Assembly (NCBI GenBank): GCA_031308135.1
Contig: JAHLJT010009419.1
Location: 69,058,550 to 69,122,549 of the forward strand
Direction of reading: 5' to 3'
DNA length: 64,000 nucleotides
DNA from: Acheta domesticus
Lineage: Eukaryota > Arthropoda > Insecta > Orthoptera > Gryllidae
Shown: positions 45,401 through 55,305 of the stretch, one piece after another
Position numbering within the stretch: the first letter of the stretch is position 1
How the letters are laid out: each line of letters starts with the position of its first letter
Program-made: the position numbers and the translations under genes
The notes under the pieces: generated by a model
Seen by the model: the letters and a program-made list of their open reading frames with translations, nothing else
Told to the model about the DNA's origin: nothing
The model's database searches: none

Positions 45401-45835
45401 TTGATTTAATGATGAACACAGAGAACGTCTTGTATACCATGGTGAAAGCATTTGAAAATCAAAACGAGAATTTTTTTAGATTAAACATATAAGTTTTTTT
45501 TTCTTAAATAAATTGTGCGCGTGGAGGTATTTGATTTTGTTTGATATAATGGTTTTCCTTTTTCACTTTTATCAATTACTATCCTAAATTCATGTCCTAC
45601 ACTTCAGCCATCACTCGAAAAATTAACTATAACACGTGTTGCGTTGCTACGTTTTCCAGCGTGCAACACGGCGCGGCCGGACCTGCCCTGCCTCTCAGAG
45701 GGCGCGCAGGTGTTGGACCAGTACAGCTTCCTGCCGCAGCACCTCGCCACGGATCTCTGGGCCATGGGCACACTTTACTGCACCTTCCACCTGCTCGCGT
45801 TCATCTGTCTACGTTGGCGCGCGTCTATCTCCTGA
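33262..45835 (+). CDS. st: Scarlet-like ABCG transporter, C-terminal transmembrane half (five exons)
   Basis: Five exons joined by GT-AG introns encode 248 residues and a stop: 33262-33489, 41195-41330, 42661-42766, 45085-45185, 45660-45835. Junction phases agree throughout. The protein reads GVQAVQGALFILVTENTFSP, NVATACG, MAYLVPFDYALMITSGLFI and a QWDGVSNITC loop. These are the conserved transmembrane-domain landmarks of insect Scarlet, rather than White or Brown. Known role: Scarlet pairs with White as a half-transporter in pigment-granule membranes, importing ommochrome (brown pigment) precursors. The ATP-binding half is not in view and probably lies beyond the left edge. Exons are GC-rich in an AT-rich background, and the frame is intact, which suggests a working gene. 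Confidence 0.9.
33554..33646. repeat. 26-bp minisatellite, about 3.5 units
   Basis: The unit GGGAACGGGAACGCGAAGGC (plus GAGGAC) repeats three times and a part, in the first visible scarlet intron. It lies just beyond a GGCCGCTCCACAA phrase that also occurs in the foldback at 34225-35641. Confidence 0.9.
33647..34224. other. Intronic DNA, GC-rich repeat relics
   Basis: Contains CGTTCCCG-type phrases (about 34080-34160) shared with the following foldback, so it is probably part of the same repeat family. No coding homology. Confidence 0.4.
34225..35641. repeat. Foldback: inverted arms of about 140 bp around 1.1 kb
   Basis: The left arm (34225-34365) runs from AAAACCCATTACTTTACG to TTAAGCAGCTAGAGGTGGG. 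The right arm (35488-35641) is its near-exact complement, differing by small indels such as a GGTTAAAGCC insertion. The space between holds AT-rich DNA and part of a TTAA-flanked element (35262-35684), so at least two elements are nested. No protein is encoded. Confidence 0.85.
35262..35684. mobile_element. TTAA-flanked MITE with GGCGGC..CACACATTCG ends
   Basis: TTAA precedes (35258-35261) and follows (35685-35688). The left end reads AGGCGGCTCCACACATTCG and the complement of the right end reads GGCGGCCTCACACATTCG. A further copy of the right end occurs internally at 35455-35487, directly before the foldback arm at 35488. This suggests that the MITE was itself split or duplicated. TTAA duplication is typical of piggyBac-type elements, but the termini are not, so the superfamily is open. 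Confidence 0.6.
35689..37688. other. Intronic DNA containing a long hairpin; no gene
   Basis: Apart from the hairpin at 36120-36353, this part of the scarlet intron shows no recognisable coding frame. A GC-rich block at about 37460-37690 could be LTR-derived but has no partner in the window. Confidence 0.4.
36120..36353. mobile_element. 234-bp near-perfect hairpin (foldback MITE)
   Basis: The left arm begins TATACTGCGATTTTTCC, then CTGCCTCTC..GGCCC..GATGGAATATATAACGGC and TTTCGCGTCTTT..CTAGATGTC. The complement of the right arm repeats this with about 85-90% identity over some 110 bp. The loop near 36230-36240 is very short, so almost the whole unit is stem. Confidence 0.85.
37689..37864. 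mobile_element. 176-bp hAT-type MITE with 8-bp TSD CAGTCACG
   Basis: CAGTCACG flanks it exactly on both sides (37681-37688 and 37865-37872). The left end reads CAGAGGCGTATCTACG; the complement of the right end reads CAAAGGGGTATCTACG (13 of 16 match). An 8-bp duplication with CA-starting termini indicates hAT. It has no coding capacity. Confidence 0.88.
37986..38761. mobile_element. hAT-like non-autonomous element with CAGTGGCGTAGCG ends
   Basis: The left end reads CAGTGGCGTAGCGTGACTC; the complement of the right end reads AAGTGGCGTAGCGTCAGG. CAGTGGCGTAGC-type termini are common in hAT elements. I could not match an 8-bp duplication at the flanks, so the ends may be eroded or the unit composite. 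Confidence 0.55.
38762..41194. other. Intronic DNA, no gene recognised
   Basis: AT-rich, with no long paired repeat or coding homology that I can support. It is the 3' part of the 7.7-kb scarlet intron. Confidence 0.5.
41195..41330 (+). CDS. st: scarlet exon, residues LPGLVVEPVLFV to NVATACG
   Basis: 136 nt, entering in phase 0 after GCGTAG and leaving after one base of a Gly codon at a GTACGT donor. It encodes two hydrophobic segments (VEPVLFVLIMYWLVGL and YAFAMSLLVVTITMNVATAC). A hAT-type terminus (CAGGGGCGGATCC) lies only 24 bp into the following intron. Confidence 0.92.
41355..41630. mobile_element. hAT-like fragment with CAGGGGCGGATCCAG end
   Basis: The left end CAGGGGCGGATCCAG is a common insect hAT terminus. 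The right side ends in CCCTCATG, a C run and CCGGATC, which is the complement of the same kind of terminus without its last bases. The intervening DNA is AT-rich. It lies just inside the scarlet intron after the 41195-41330 exon. Confidence 0.5.
42661..42766 (+). CDS. st: scarlet exon, residues SFFGNAFESVSVAM to GLFIKL
   Basis: 106 nt. The acceptor TTTCGCAG completes the Gly codon (G|GC), and the exon ends with two bases (AG) of a Ser codon at GTACCG. It encodes NAFESVSVAMAYLVPFDYAL, a conserved hydrophobic block. A minisatellite begins about 64 bp into the next intron. Confidence 0.93.
42831..43190. repeat. 17-bp minisatellite (AAAATGAACAAAAGGGC), about 20 units
   Basis: An AT-rich tandem array of imperfect 16-19 bp units, in the scarlet intron downstream of the 42661-42766 exon. 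The complementary strand reads as Phe/Ile/Leu-rich repetitive frames, which are artefacts. Confidence 0.93.
43191..45084. other. Intronic DNA, no gene recognised
   Basis: AT-rich with a purine-rich patch near 44215-44350. No paired repeat or coding homology. Confidence 0.5.
45085..45185 (+). CDS. st: scarlet exon, residues SLPPLVGWVRHASWFMYANE to GVSNI
   Basis: 101 nt, with acceptor CTTGCAG and donor GTACGT. It encodes the WVRHASWFMYANEALSILQW motif, which in ABCG proteins lies at the re-entrant region before the large extracellular loop. Split codons match both neighbours. Confidence 0.93.
45660..45835 (+). CDS. st: scarlet terminal coding exon with stop
   Basis: 176 nt after TTTTCCAG, ending TCC TGA. 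It encodes the Cys-containing loop TCNTARPDLPCLSEG, then VLDQYSF and the final transmembrane segment (LWAMGTLYCTFHLLAFICL) with a short basic tail (RWRASIS). The two loop cysteines are typical of extracellular loop 3 of ABCG half-transporters. A polyadenylation signal follows 48 bp after the stop. Confidence 0.93.
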
Positions 45836-45883
45836 ACCCAACGGAACCCCGTGATCCATGTGTAAACCATCTTTTTGTATGCA

Positions 45884-45889
45884 AATAAA
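45884..45889 (+). promoter_or_regulatory. Polyadenylation signal AATAAA of scarlet
   Basis: AATAAA lies 48 bp after the TGA stop, followed by T-rich sequence. This suits a short 3' UTR. Confidence 0.75.
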
Positions 45890-46802
45890 ATTGCATTTTA
45901 ATATCTTCGTGTTCAATTTGTGACATCTATAGTTACTACCCTAACCTTTCAAAGAATTTAATTTGTTCCAACAATTAACCTTAAGAACAATAAATATTTA
46001 TCGCCCAAGCTATACACACCGCAGGGTTGGATTCAAAAAGTACTTTTAATGGGGAGGAGGACAATTTATTTAGCATTTTAAACAAGTTAATAGAAATAAG
46101 AAATTTTCTTTCAAATTGTAAATATTTATTCGGAATATAATGCGATCAATATGTGCAAGTTTTGATTGAGTAAAATTTCACAGTAATTTAGTAAAATTCT
46201 GCTTGCGTGCTGCGTGGCTCCTGTGTTCACCATGTATTAGCTGCATGCTCGCCAATGCTTATCTACATATAAATTAAGGTCTCTCCATTTCTTTATGAAT
46301 TATAAGCTAAAATGACAGTAACGGAAAAGCTAGTGCATTTGTTTGATCTATGTAGAATCCGATTGTAGGCGCTGCAAAATGACTCAAATGTCAAGCACGA
46401 AGAAGATCGGTATGAGCAAACGCTGTAATAGAAATGAATAAAATATTTGAGAATAAAAGTACTCATTTTAATTTGTTTAAAGACCGAAGATGCCAGATGA
46501 AGATATATTTACAAACTACCAGTCACCAATTCTAGAAGTCCATACTCGTAAAAATCTTACTTCAGAATTGAGGGATGCGTTTGTACATACTTCATAAAGT
46601 TATAATTTAATTTGTATTTATTTTTTCCTGTGATTACGTATAAAGATAAAGATATTTAAATTGAAATTGGGTATATCCCGGTGGCGGCTAATTACGTAAA
46701 TAAGGTAATATAACTAACATAATATAACTAACAAACTATATAATATAGTAATAATAATAATAATAATAATGGAACAATAATAAAAGAATAAAAAATAAAA
46801 AA
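45890..46802. other. Intergenic AT-rich DNA
   Basis: Contains a (TAA)n run at 46748-46771. No coding homology. Confidence 0.5.
46748..46771. repeat. (TAA)n microsatellite
   Basis: Eight TAA units next to the start of a family H copy. Confidence 0.9.
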
Positions 46803-47500
46803 ACTAGTAATGCTACAGAATGGCACAGACTTTCCCGTGTGAGTTTACTATTTCCATTGGTCTCGACTAGCTATTCGGGCTTGCCACATACTCTTGCCAG
46901 CTGCCATCTATCGCCGTCTAAAGTACGTTTTCTTTTACATTTTCTTAATTTTTCGGTTTCCTAATGGTAGAACGGAAATATATTAATATTTTTAAAGAAC
47001 ATTAAAACTTCGTCCTAAATGGCAATTTTCTTCCAAAACTTTTCGCCGTTTTTAAGAAAACGGCGTTTAAGCGCTATTGAAAATGCCAAATTTGAAACTA
47101 TATTTGACACAAAATTTTTGAGTTTTTGAAGAACTTCATTTGAAGTAATTTAAAGCACTTACCCTCACAAATACAATAATGTTTACAAATCGCTGGAAAT
47201 GTGCATTATAAAGCTGTGAGAGATCTTTCAAAAAAATTACATTTGTGTAACTTTTGAAAAAGCAAAAATTTACCCCACAAATGATACCGAAATCCCTTGA
47301 TACCGAAAAAATGTTTTTTTTTTCAACACGTCCGTCCATATACGAACACCACTAGCACCTAAATCATACGTACGATTTCTTCCAAAATTAATATTCCCCG
47401 GCCGATCTAGTTCGACTCGAGGTGCTGGGATTTTCAACAACTTTCTTCAAAATTTGGGGGTACTTTACATGAAGGCCCACGGACATTTTGAAAATTTTCT
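46803..47500 (+). mobile_element. Repeat family H, copy b, rearranged (second part inverted)
   Basis: 46803 to about 47280 matches the ACTAGTGGTGCTACAG end of the family in one orientation. From about 47290 to 47500 the sequence matches the other end in the opposite orientation: CTTGATACCGAAAAA, ATCATACGTACGATTTCTTC, AAAATTTGGGGGTACTTTA, all as in copy a. The terminal ACTTTCCCGTATACG is missing. Either an internal inversion occurred or two truncated copies abut. Confidence 0.65.
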
Positions 47501-48504
47501 TAAATACAGATCCAATTCTTTAAATTTTCTGTGAATACAGGTCTGTTAGCACTGTTCCCTCGATGGTTTAGTTTAGATACGCCATTCCGGAGATCATTCA
47601 GATATTGTAACTTTTGGGGTACTTTACGCGAATGTGATATTCTAAATATTTTCTACAAACTCCCTTCGATTTTTGATTCAGTTTAATAAAATGCATTTAT
47701 AAATATGGTATTGTTACGATTTTCATTAAAAACTCTAAATTTAAACTCTAAATTGCAATTCTAATTTATTTTCAATCCTTCACCTCTAATATTAAAACCG
47801 CGAATTTCTTTCCCAATGCAATTTATCCCTCAATCTTAGATCATTAAATGATGCCATTCACTTAAATACGACTTGTTCTCGAGAAAAACCTAGAGGAACT
47901 AAGAGAAGGAAGCGTTTCGATAAGCCTCTCAATCTTAAGTATGCCGTCTTCCAAGTGACCTTGCGGTTCGGCGTCACACTCGTTACGAGTATAATTTATT
48001 GAGCCCTCCTTCCCCGGTAGGCCATGGCTCAGGTAGTCTCATGATTTTTAGTGTTCACGTATCTTATAAGAAATGGCAAAACTATAGCGTGTGTTTGTTT
48101 TAAAAAATCTACTTTTGTACAAAAAAATTACACATTATTCACTGTGCACGCTCCTCATGATTTTAAAAACACAGTTAAACACCTCTCGTGAACACTTAGT
48201 TTGCATGTACTGAACTGAATTATATTCCTCACTAGTACAAGACACCGCACAGCACTACTCTTCATCATGTTCGAAACTGTACACTTGATAAACTGAGCTA
48301 CACTGAATATCACAAAGCCCAGCGCTGCAGTTGCGCGCTGCTCACATACTTCACTGAATACCTCGCATTATTTAAAAACGTAGCTCAAAACATCACTTGA
48401 CCACTCGACATCAACATTTATATACACGTGTCTGAATTCACGGTGTAAGATAATTCTCATACACGTGATTGAATTGCACCGCACTTCGAAAGAACGAAAA
48501 CGTA
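47501..48504. other. No gene recognised
   Basis: AT-rich sequence. A second GGGGTACTTTACGCG phrase near 47615 hints at more diverged family H material. Nothing else. Confidence 0.4.
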
Positions 48505-49720
48505 GATGACAGTTTAAGGAAAGGAAAGAGAAATGAAGAAAGGAAAGGAAGTAAAGGAAATCAATAAAACCACGTAGGAAAAAATAATATTTCCTCTACG
48601 ATAAAAAAGTAATGGACAGTGAAGAAAGGGGTAAAGACAAGAATGACAGAGATGAAAGAAATAGAGAAAAAGAAAGAAAACAAAAAAGAGAAAAAGAAAA
48701 AAGAAATAAATTTGATAATATAAAACAAGATGAAATGAAACCGACCGAAATGAAACCAAACTAGACCAAACCAAACCAGACCAAACCAAACGAGACAAGA
48801 ACAGTCCAAATCAAACTAGACCAGACCAACTCAAACTAGACCAGACCAAACCAAATCAAGCCAAACCAGACTAAACCCAGCCAGACCAAACCAAGCCAAG
48901 CCAGACCAGACCAAACCAAACCAAGCCAAACTAGACTAAGCCCAGCCAGACCAAACCAAGCCAAGCCAGACCAGACCAAACCAAACCAAGCCAGACCAGG
49001 CAAAACCAAACCAAGCCAAACAGACCAGACCAAACCCGAGGAAACAAGACGAAATGAGACCAGATCAAACCAGACAAGACATTACATGACACCACCGTAC
49101 TAGATACAATTAGTCACGACGAGACATAACGCAACAGAGGACGCGAGTCAAACAAAGAGAAGAGAGCACACGATCAGACACGAAACAACATTGAAAGGCA
49201 AAATAAAATACGAGTCATTACACGACAAACTAAAAGACCAGACTAGAGAAGAGAAAAAGAAGCAAAGATAAGATACGAAATGAGAAAGGAAAAAAAGAGA
49301 AGAAAAAGGAATAGATAAATAATATAACAGTGTGAAAATAAGAGGCCCACGGAAAAGAGGAAATATAAGACGGGAGATGTGATGATTGAGAGAAGAAACA
49401 AAAGGGTAATTTAGAGAATAGGGGAAATAAGAGAAAAATTAAGAAAGGGAAAATACAACAGCGAACGGTGAAGAAAGAAATGTGAAGAGGACAAAAAAGG
49501 TAGAGAGACAAGAGAAGAGGGAAGAGAGAAGATTAGAGGGAAAATATAATGGAGAGAAAGAAGAAAGAAAATAGAAAAGGAAAGAAAGGCTAGAGAGAAG
49601 GGAGAAAATAAAAAAAGAAATAAAGAAACAAAGGAGAGAAGAGAGAAACGAAAGGAAAGAAAAGCGAAGGAATAAGAGAAGAAGAGGGAAGAGGAAAAAT
49701 TTGAAGTGGTATTGAATATT
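48505..49720. repeat. Low-complexity purine-rich tracts (AGACC/AAACC pentamers, GAAA-rich)
   Basis: 48740-49080 is an irregular tandem array of CCAGA, CCAAA and CCAAG pentamers. The flanks, 48505-48730 and 49240-49710, are almost purely A and G. Trp/Leu/Gly- and Phe/Leu-rich minus-strand frames here are artefacts of the repeats. Confidence 0.92.
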
Positions 49721-50340
49721 GACTTACTGTCTTATGTCCGCATGTGTAAGTACCTTCGCAGACTTACTGCCTGATGGCGACGAATTTCTGTTATCAGAGG
49801 CGCACTTGTTGAGAGAGGGCCGCCTGCAGAGATGCATCACTCGTCGTTTTTTCAGATTTCATCTTATGTTCCTTTGCATCCACTACGGGTACTCTGCGAA
49901 AGAAGTTTGACATTGTTAATGTTCGTACTACATCATGTAATGTTTAAAAACGCATACTCACTTTTAGGTGCGCCGGTAAAGATGATCTTAGAACTTCTTT
50001 CTGTCTTCTTAGAACTTCTTTCTTGACACATAAATTCTTAAATCCTCCCCCCCCTATTTTACCACTGTGTATTTAAGAGTGTGCCCTTGTGGTTTGCTCA
50101 TTGTATCCTTTATATTCTAATCCGCAAGAACCTGTCAATATACTCGATATTTATGTACATTGTTAACAGTATATCACAACTCCTTGCTGAAGCTGTGGTA
50201 CCTTATAGTACCAATCCTGCAAGAAAACACTTGAAAAGGAAACCTGCCTAAAGGGGAACCGAGACGAAACAAAATAATGCAGCAAAACATATCAACACTC
50301 AACAAAGAATAAAACGTGCACAATGTGAACGCCATTTTGT
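49721..50340. other. No gene recognised
   Basis: AT-rich; contains a short direct repeat, CTTAGAACTTCTTTCT, twice near 49987-50022. Confidence 0.5.
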
Positions 50341-50719
50341 ACTGAGTGGGGTGATGTGACTGCCCTACGGAGAGCTGTGCCCTCCCCGCTTACGCAAACC
50401 GACTTCTTTGCTTCGGGTGATTGCGTCTACCCTGTGACACCGTAGGGCAGTCGGGAGGGCTCGGCGACCATCAACACATACGCAGCGCCAGGCACGCAGC
50501 CCAGACGCGTACGTCTGCGAAGGGCACCGTCGCTCCTGGAAGCGAGAACGCCAATGACTCACTTTAGAGAAAATGCAATGAAAATAACTGTATGTACCAA
50601 TTGGTAGGGAATCTAGGAGCTGCTTGTCATATACACTTTGATCTCGCGTGATTATTTTGTTCAATTGTCAATTACGTACTTGTCCCATTCGAAGCTAAGG
50701 GACCGGCACCCCACTCAGT
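50341..50719. mobile_element. 379-bp MITE with perfect 13-bp TIRs and an inner hairpin
   Basis: ACTGAGTGGGGTG (50341-50353) is the exact complement of CACCCCACTCAGT (50707-50719). Inside, GACTGCCCTACGG (50358-50370) pairs exactly with CCGTAGGGCAGTC (50440-50452). The GC-rich interior contrasts with AT-rich flanks. No clear target-site duplication, so the superfamily is unassigned. Confidence 0.8.
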
Positions 50720-51467
50720 TATTACTTACCACTTCACGTACGCTCAACCCAAACTATTTTTTATATTTATTCATTATAAATCCTGGAACGATCTGAAAGA
50801 GAGAAAAATGTATGGTATATTTTTCGGTTGTGCAATGTGTTAAGGATATTGGACTACGAGTATTTTCTTTAAATCTACAAATACTCATTATGATTTCTAA
50901 TTCTCATTAGGGGGAGGAGGTAGAATGAGAAGATACAAGGACCATGCATTTTGTAACTTGCAATAAACTCGCAAATATCGAAGTCTGTTTTGCATAAAAT
51001 TACGTAAACACAAAAATGAATAACCAAAAAAATTAGCACATAACTACCCCCAGGATTTTAAAATTAAATACAGTTTCACATGAATTACAAAAATTGGAGT
51101 TAATATCATTAATAAACGATGTACAAAGTACCTGAGGATGTAAGTAAATTAAATAAAACCCCACTCTCTTTCTGTAAATATCAAGTAGTTTCGTAAATAT
51201 TAATTCATTAGTATTATTAATTCACGTTGGCGAAAACATGTACCCAGCAATCTTTGAGTAATGCAAGCGATAAAGTAATATTACATGTCTAAAATTACGA
51301 AAATCTTTTCAGCTATTAAACACAGAATTCCAGTGGGAATTATTTGAAATCAAATGGCTGACCTTGGAAGTCCTGCCGACAAGGCGGTGTCGCTGTGAGA
51401 ACTGTTGAAACCAAAATATGTATCTTCCTTTGAATAATAAATTTTCATTTCACAGGCGTAGTACCAG
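50720..51467. other. No gene recognised
   Basis: AT-rich, without paired repeats or coding homology. Confidence 0.5.
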
Positions 51468-51803
51468 CATATATCACACGTTTAGCCCCTGCAAATAACA
51501 CACGTTTATCACCTGTAAATAACACACGCTTGACTCCTGCATATATCACACGCTTAGAAGCTGCAATTAACACACGCTTAGAAGCTGCAATTAACACACG
51601 CTTAACACCTGCATATAACACACGCTTAGCCCCTGCAAATAACACACGCTTAAAACCTGTAAATAACACACGCTTGGCCCCTGCATATAACACACGCTTA
51701 GAAGCTGCAATTAACACACGCTTAGAAGCTGCAATTTACACACACTTAACACCTGCAATTAATACACGCTTAGCCCCTGTAAAAAACACACGCTTAGCAC
51801 CAT
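51468..51803. repeat. 24-bp minisatellite, 14 units, with six-unit higher-order period
   Basis: Fourteen contiguous 24-bp units of the form GCAAATAACACACGCTTAGC (plus CCCT). Unit variants (endings CCCCT, GAAGCT, ACACCT) recur in the same order about every six units (144 bp). Because 24 is a multiple of three and units lack stops, frames are open on both strands (NTRLAPA- and RVLFAGAK-like repeats). There are no spacers, so it is not a CRISPR array. Confidence 0.95.
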
Positions 51804-53087
51804 GAACACACTTATAAAACTTCACAAAACACAATTTGTGGCGCACAAGAACACTTCGCGACTGCCTCGGCAGGTGTCTTGAGGGAACGGCCTTGGATTC
51901 GCGGCAAAGGGTGGTGATCTGCCGCACATTTCATTGAATTCTGCCCTCGGGATGGCAACATATTATAAAAATTGCCCAAAAAAATCTCAAATTATTTTTG
52001 TTATGTTTTTGTGAAGTACGGGCCACTTCCTTAAAAAGGAAATTGGATTTCCAGAGGAAAATTCCCTCAACTGTTTGATAGCCAATAACAATTTAAGTTG
52101 ATCCCGCGATAAGGACATTGTGTAGTCAAAATAAATACATGTTATGAATGTAACAGGGAGTTTGATTTTTTTTCAGAAGAACATTTATAAAATCGCCTTA
52201 AAATTCTTCAGTTATTTTTGATAATTTCCGAGTATTTATCTGCTGATACCATACTGTTCGATTTTCGTCATTTTGTTAAAACATAAATTACCTTTTGGGA
52301 ATCCTGTTGATCTCATTAATTGCTCTCAATGTCGGCAGTGAGAACATAAGACATACTCATAATCGAAAAGAAACTCTAAACCTACATACTTCGTAAATGG
52401 AAATTATCAAACGTTTCTTGAGCAGAGAGTAATGCTTTACGAATATCGTTTATGAATATACATTTTGGTAGCAAATTGTACAAAATATTTGATCATGAGG
52501 AAACAGGTGATTGATAAATACAATTATTAAACTGTGTAGTCATGGGTTTGTAGTGTATATTTGGATTTTGTTTAAATATTTAACAAATATGTGCAGAGTA
52601 TTTTCCTGCAAATTTCTGAAATTCAAGTGAAGTAATGTCAACCGTGTAATACATATTAATGCATCTCAGTCGCTATACAATGTTTGTTAATTGAGTAGCA
52701 CATCAATGAGCGAGAACCAACCTCAAGTCACGATATATTGCGTTTAAAAATAAATTAAATAAATTGAGCATTCCTGAAGAAACAAATACCAAATTGAAAT
52801 CCATTGATAACAATGAAGACAATTATGTGACAATACTATTGGCAGAATGAAAATTGTTGCCAAGAAACCAGAATTATAATCGACGAAAATATAACATTTC
52901 TTTGTGTGCATATTCTATCCATTTATTTTAATGTTATATTTTCATACAATTGCAATCGAACACAGTGGGCCCAGTTTATCGAGTACTTAAAAACCCTTTA
53001 CTTTTGCATTTCCTTCCCTGCTGAATATTTTTAAGCTTCTGGCCCCTGTGACGGGCCATTTGTTGGCTTCAATAAAGTATAATTATG
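51804..53087. other. No gene recognised
   Basis: AT-rich, without features that I can support. Confidence 0.5.
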
Positions 53088-54451
53088 ACTAGTGGTGCTA
53101 CAGAATGGCATAGACTTTCCCGTTTTAGTTTTATATTTCCTTTGGTCTTGGCTAGCTATTCGGACTTGCCACATACTCGTGCCAGCTGCCATCTACCGCT
53201 TCCCAAAGTAAGTTTTTGGACATTTTCATAATTTTTCGTTTTCCTGATGGTAGAACAAAAATATTAATTTTGAAATATTAAAGAACAGTAAACCCTCGTT
53301 CTAAATGGCATTTTTCTTTGAAAAATTTGGAGCCATTTAAAGCACACTCAGAAATACAATAGTGTTTACAAATTGCTGAAAATGTGCATACTAAAGGTGT
53401 GAGAGATCTTTAAAAAAAATTACATTTATGTAATTTTTGCAAAAACAAAACGATATCCCAAGTTGAACTTTACGGCATATAAAAGAGTGCAATTAGCAAT
53501 ATCGGTTCCAAAAGTTTGAAGAAAAAATTTGGAGCCATTTATGAGAAAATGGCGTTTGGGCAATTCTGAAAATGCGGAATTTTGAGCTAGTTTTCACAGA
53601 AAGCTGTTATTACTGCACGAGAAACTTTACATGTACTCGTAAATATGATAATGTGAACAAATCGCCATTATTCTAAATATTACCGACGTGGGAGACATGT
53701 CAAAAAATTGTATTATTGTAATTTAAAAAAACAAACAAAAAGATAGAGCAATATCAAGTTTATGTCATTTCATGGAGTACATTTATCACTATCCCTACCA
53801 AAAGTTTAAAGAAAAAAGTTAGGAGCGGTTTTTGAGAAAGTCTTGTTTTTGTAATTTGTTAAAATTGCAAATATTGCAAGCAATATTGCGCGAAATGTAC
53901 TAAAATTTTCAAACAAATGTATATGACCTTAATGATAGAACTCACTTTGAAGACAAATTTTATTTGGAAGAAAAATCTCTATCGTCATTTTTGTACTTGT
54001 AGGAAGACGGCGAAAAAAATTCAAACTTTTGAAATTTTCGCAAATTCAGAGTTAATCGTGAAAATGAGACATATGCCACCTTTATAAGTTTATTTTACTT
54101 TATCCTTAAAAGAAATTTAAAGAAAAAAATTGGTGCCATTTTTGAGAAAATTTTGAAAATGTCCGGGGGGCTTCATGTAAAGTACCCCCAGATTTTGAAG
54201 AATTTTTTTTCAAAATCGCAGCGCCTCGACGATGACCGGGGAATATCCATTTTTGAAGAAATCGCACAAATGGTTTAGCCGCTAGTGGTGTTCACAGACT
54301 GGCGGAGAGACGGACGTTAAAAAAAAAACACTTTTTCGGTATCAGGGGACCCCAAAATGTGTATTTCCGTTAAAATCTCGAAATCGATTTTCCGCAGCAT
54401 TACATAACTATCCCTATATTACTTCGTATATGCGTACGTATACGGGAAAGT
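53088..54451 (+). mobile_element. Repeat family H, copy c (full length)
   Basis: Runs from ACTAGTGGTGCTACAG to GTACGTATACGGGAAAGT. The strand given follows the ACTAGTGG-first reading. Internal anchors of the degenerate block (GGAGCC or GGTGCC, then ATTT..GAGAAA) lie near 53329, 53531, 53821 and 54131, so it has four blocks of about 200-310 bp. No convincing target-site duplication: flanks are AATTATG and AATAATGG. Confidence 0.6.
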
Positions 54452-54462
54452 AATAATGGTAA

Positions 54463-54463
<1 letters not shown>

Positions 54464-54493
<30 letters not shown>

Positions 54494-54494
54494 T
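54464..54494. repeat. (TAA)n microsatellite
   Basis: About ten ATA/TAA units immediately after copy c. Confidence 0.92.
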
Positions 54495-54546
54495 AAAAAC
54501 TGATTCATTAAACATTAAATTACGTTAAGATAACAAAACTTCTATA

Positions 54547-55305
54547 TTCTTGATGTCTTCCGGGCTGATGGGCCGTGGTCCAATTGGCTTGGAACTGCCA
54601 AACGTTTCGCCCACGACTGCGGTGGGCATCTTCAGTGGCGAGGTCTCGGGCGAAGTGTCCGGGACAGCGGCTTACTGGCGAATGACGTCGTGCTGGTCTC
54701 GTCCGCGGTATTAATAGGCCGCGGGTGGTGGTAGCGGAGGGGGTGGTTTCGCGCGCTGGCTTCTGATTGGCTGTCGCTTCGCGGGCTGGCTTGCGATTGG
54801 GCATCGACTGTGATGGGAGTGGCGCTGGGAATTTTGTTACTGTAAGGTTTTGTCTTGGTGTTACGGAGTCAACAGTAAATTGAATACGGGGGTGAATGCT
54901 ATTCAGGTGTTGTTGAAATTCCTCTAATGTTTCTTCCCCGTGACTCCAAATGATGAAGGTGTCATCTACGTAGCGCAACCAACACTTGGGTTTGCGCGGC
55001 GCGGTGTTTAGCGCAATAGCCTCGAAGTTTTCCATGTATAGGTTGGCCACAATCGGACTCAGCGGGTTTCCCATGGCTACTCCATCTTCCTGTTCGTAAA
55101 ACTCCGCATTCCACACAAAATAGGTCGTAGTGAGCACATGGTGAAAAAGCCCCGTGATGTCATCTGGGAAAAGCTTTCGCAGCAACGCTAATGTATCAGA
55201 GACCGGAACCATGGTGAAAAGCGATACCACATCGAAGCTAACGAGTAGATCGCCAGGTTGTGTTGTCAGAGTCTGCAGTTTTTCCACACTGTTTTTGAAA
55301 GAGAG
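54547..55305 (-). pseudogene. Penelope-like reverse transcriptase, palm fused to the tail
   Basis: A stop-free minus-strand frame reads LLVSFDVVSLFT (motif A, catalytic Asp), GVAMGNPLSPIVANLYME (motif B) and LRYVDDTFIIW (motif C, catalytic YVDD). These are the RT signatures of Penelope-like elements, a group related to telomerase RT. After FTVDSVTP the frame jumps directly into the 3' tail. The thumb and endonuclease, present in the plus-strand piece, have been deleted. The junction lies at a shared ACTCCGTAACACC, which suggests microhomology. The N-terminal part before FKNSVEKLQ is missing at the head-to-head junction. It is not a functional gene despite the open frame. Confidence 0.88.

Noticed and set aside
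48514..49511. Trp/Gly/Leu- and Phe-rich minus-strand frames
   Set aside because: Products of pentamer and purine-rich low-complexity DNA.
51468..51803. Regular array reminiscent of a CRISPR
   Set aside because: Units are contiguous 24-bp repeats with no unique spacers, and the DNA is eukaryotic. It is a minisatellite.
51445..51805. Repetitive protein genes on both strands
   Set aside because: Open only because the unit is 24 bp and stop-free; no start context, splice sites or non-repetitive coding part.
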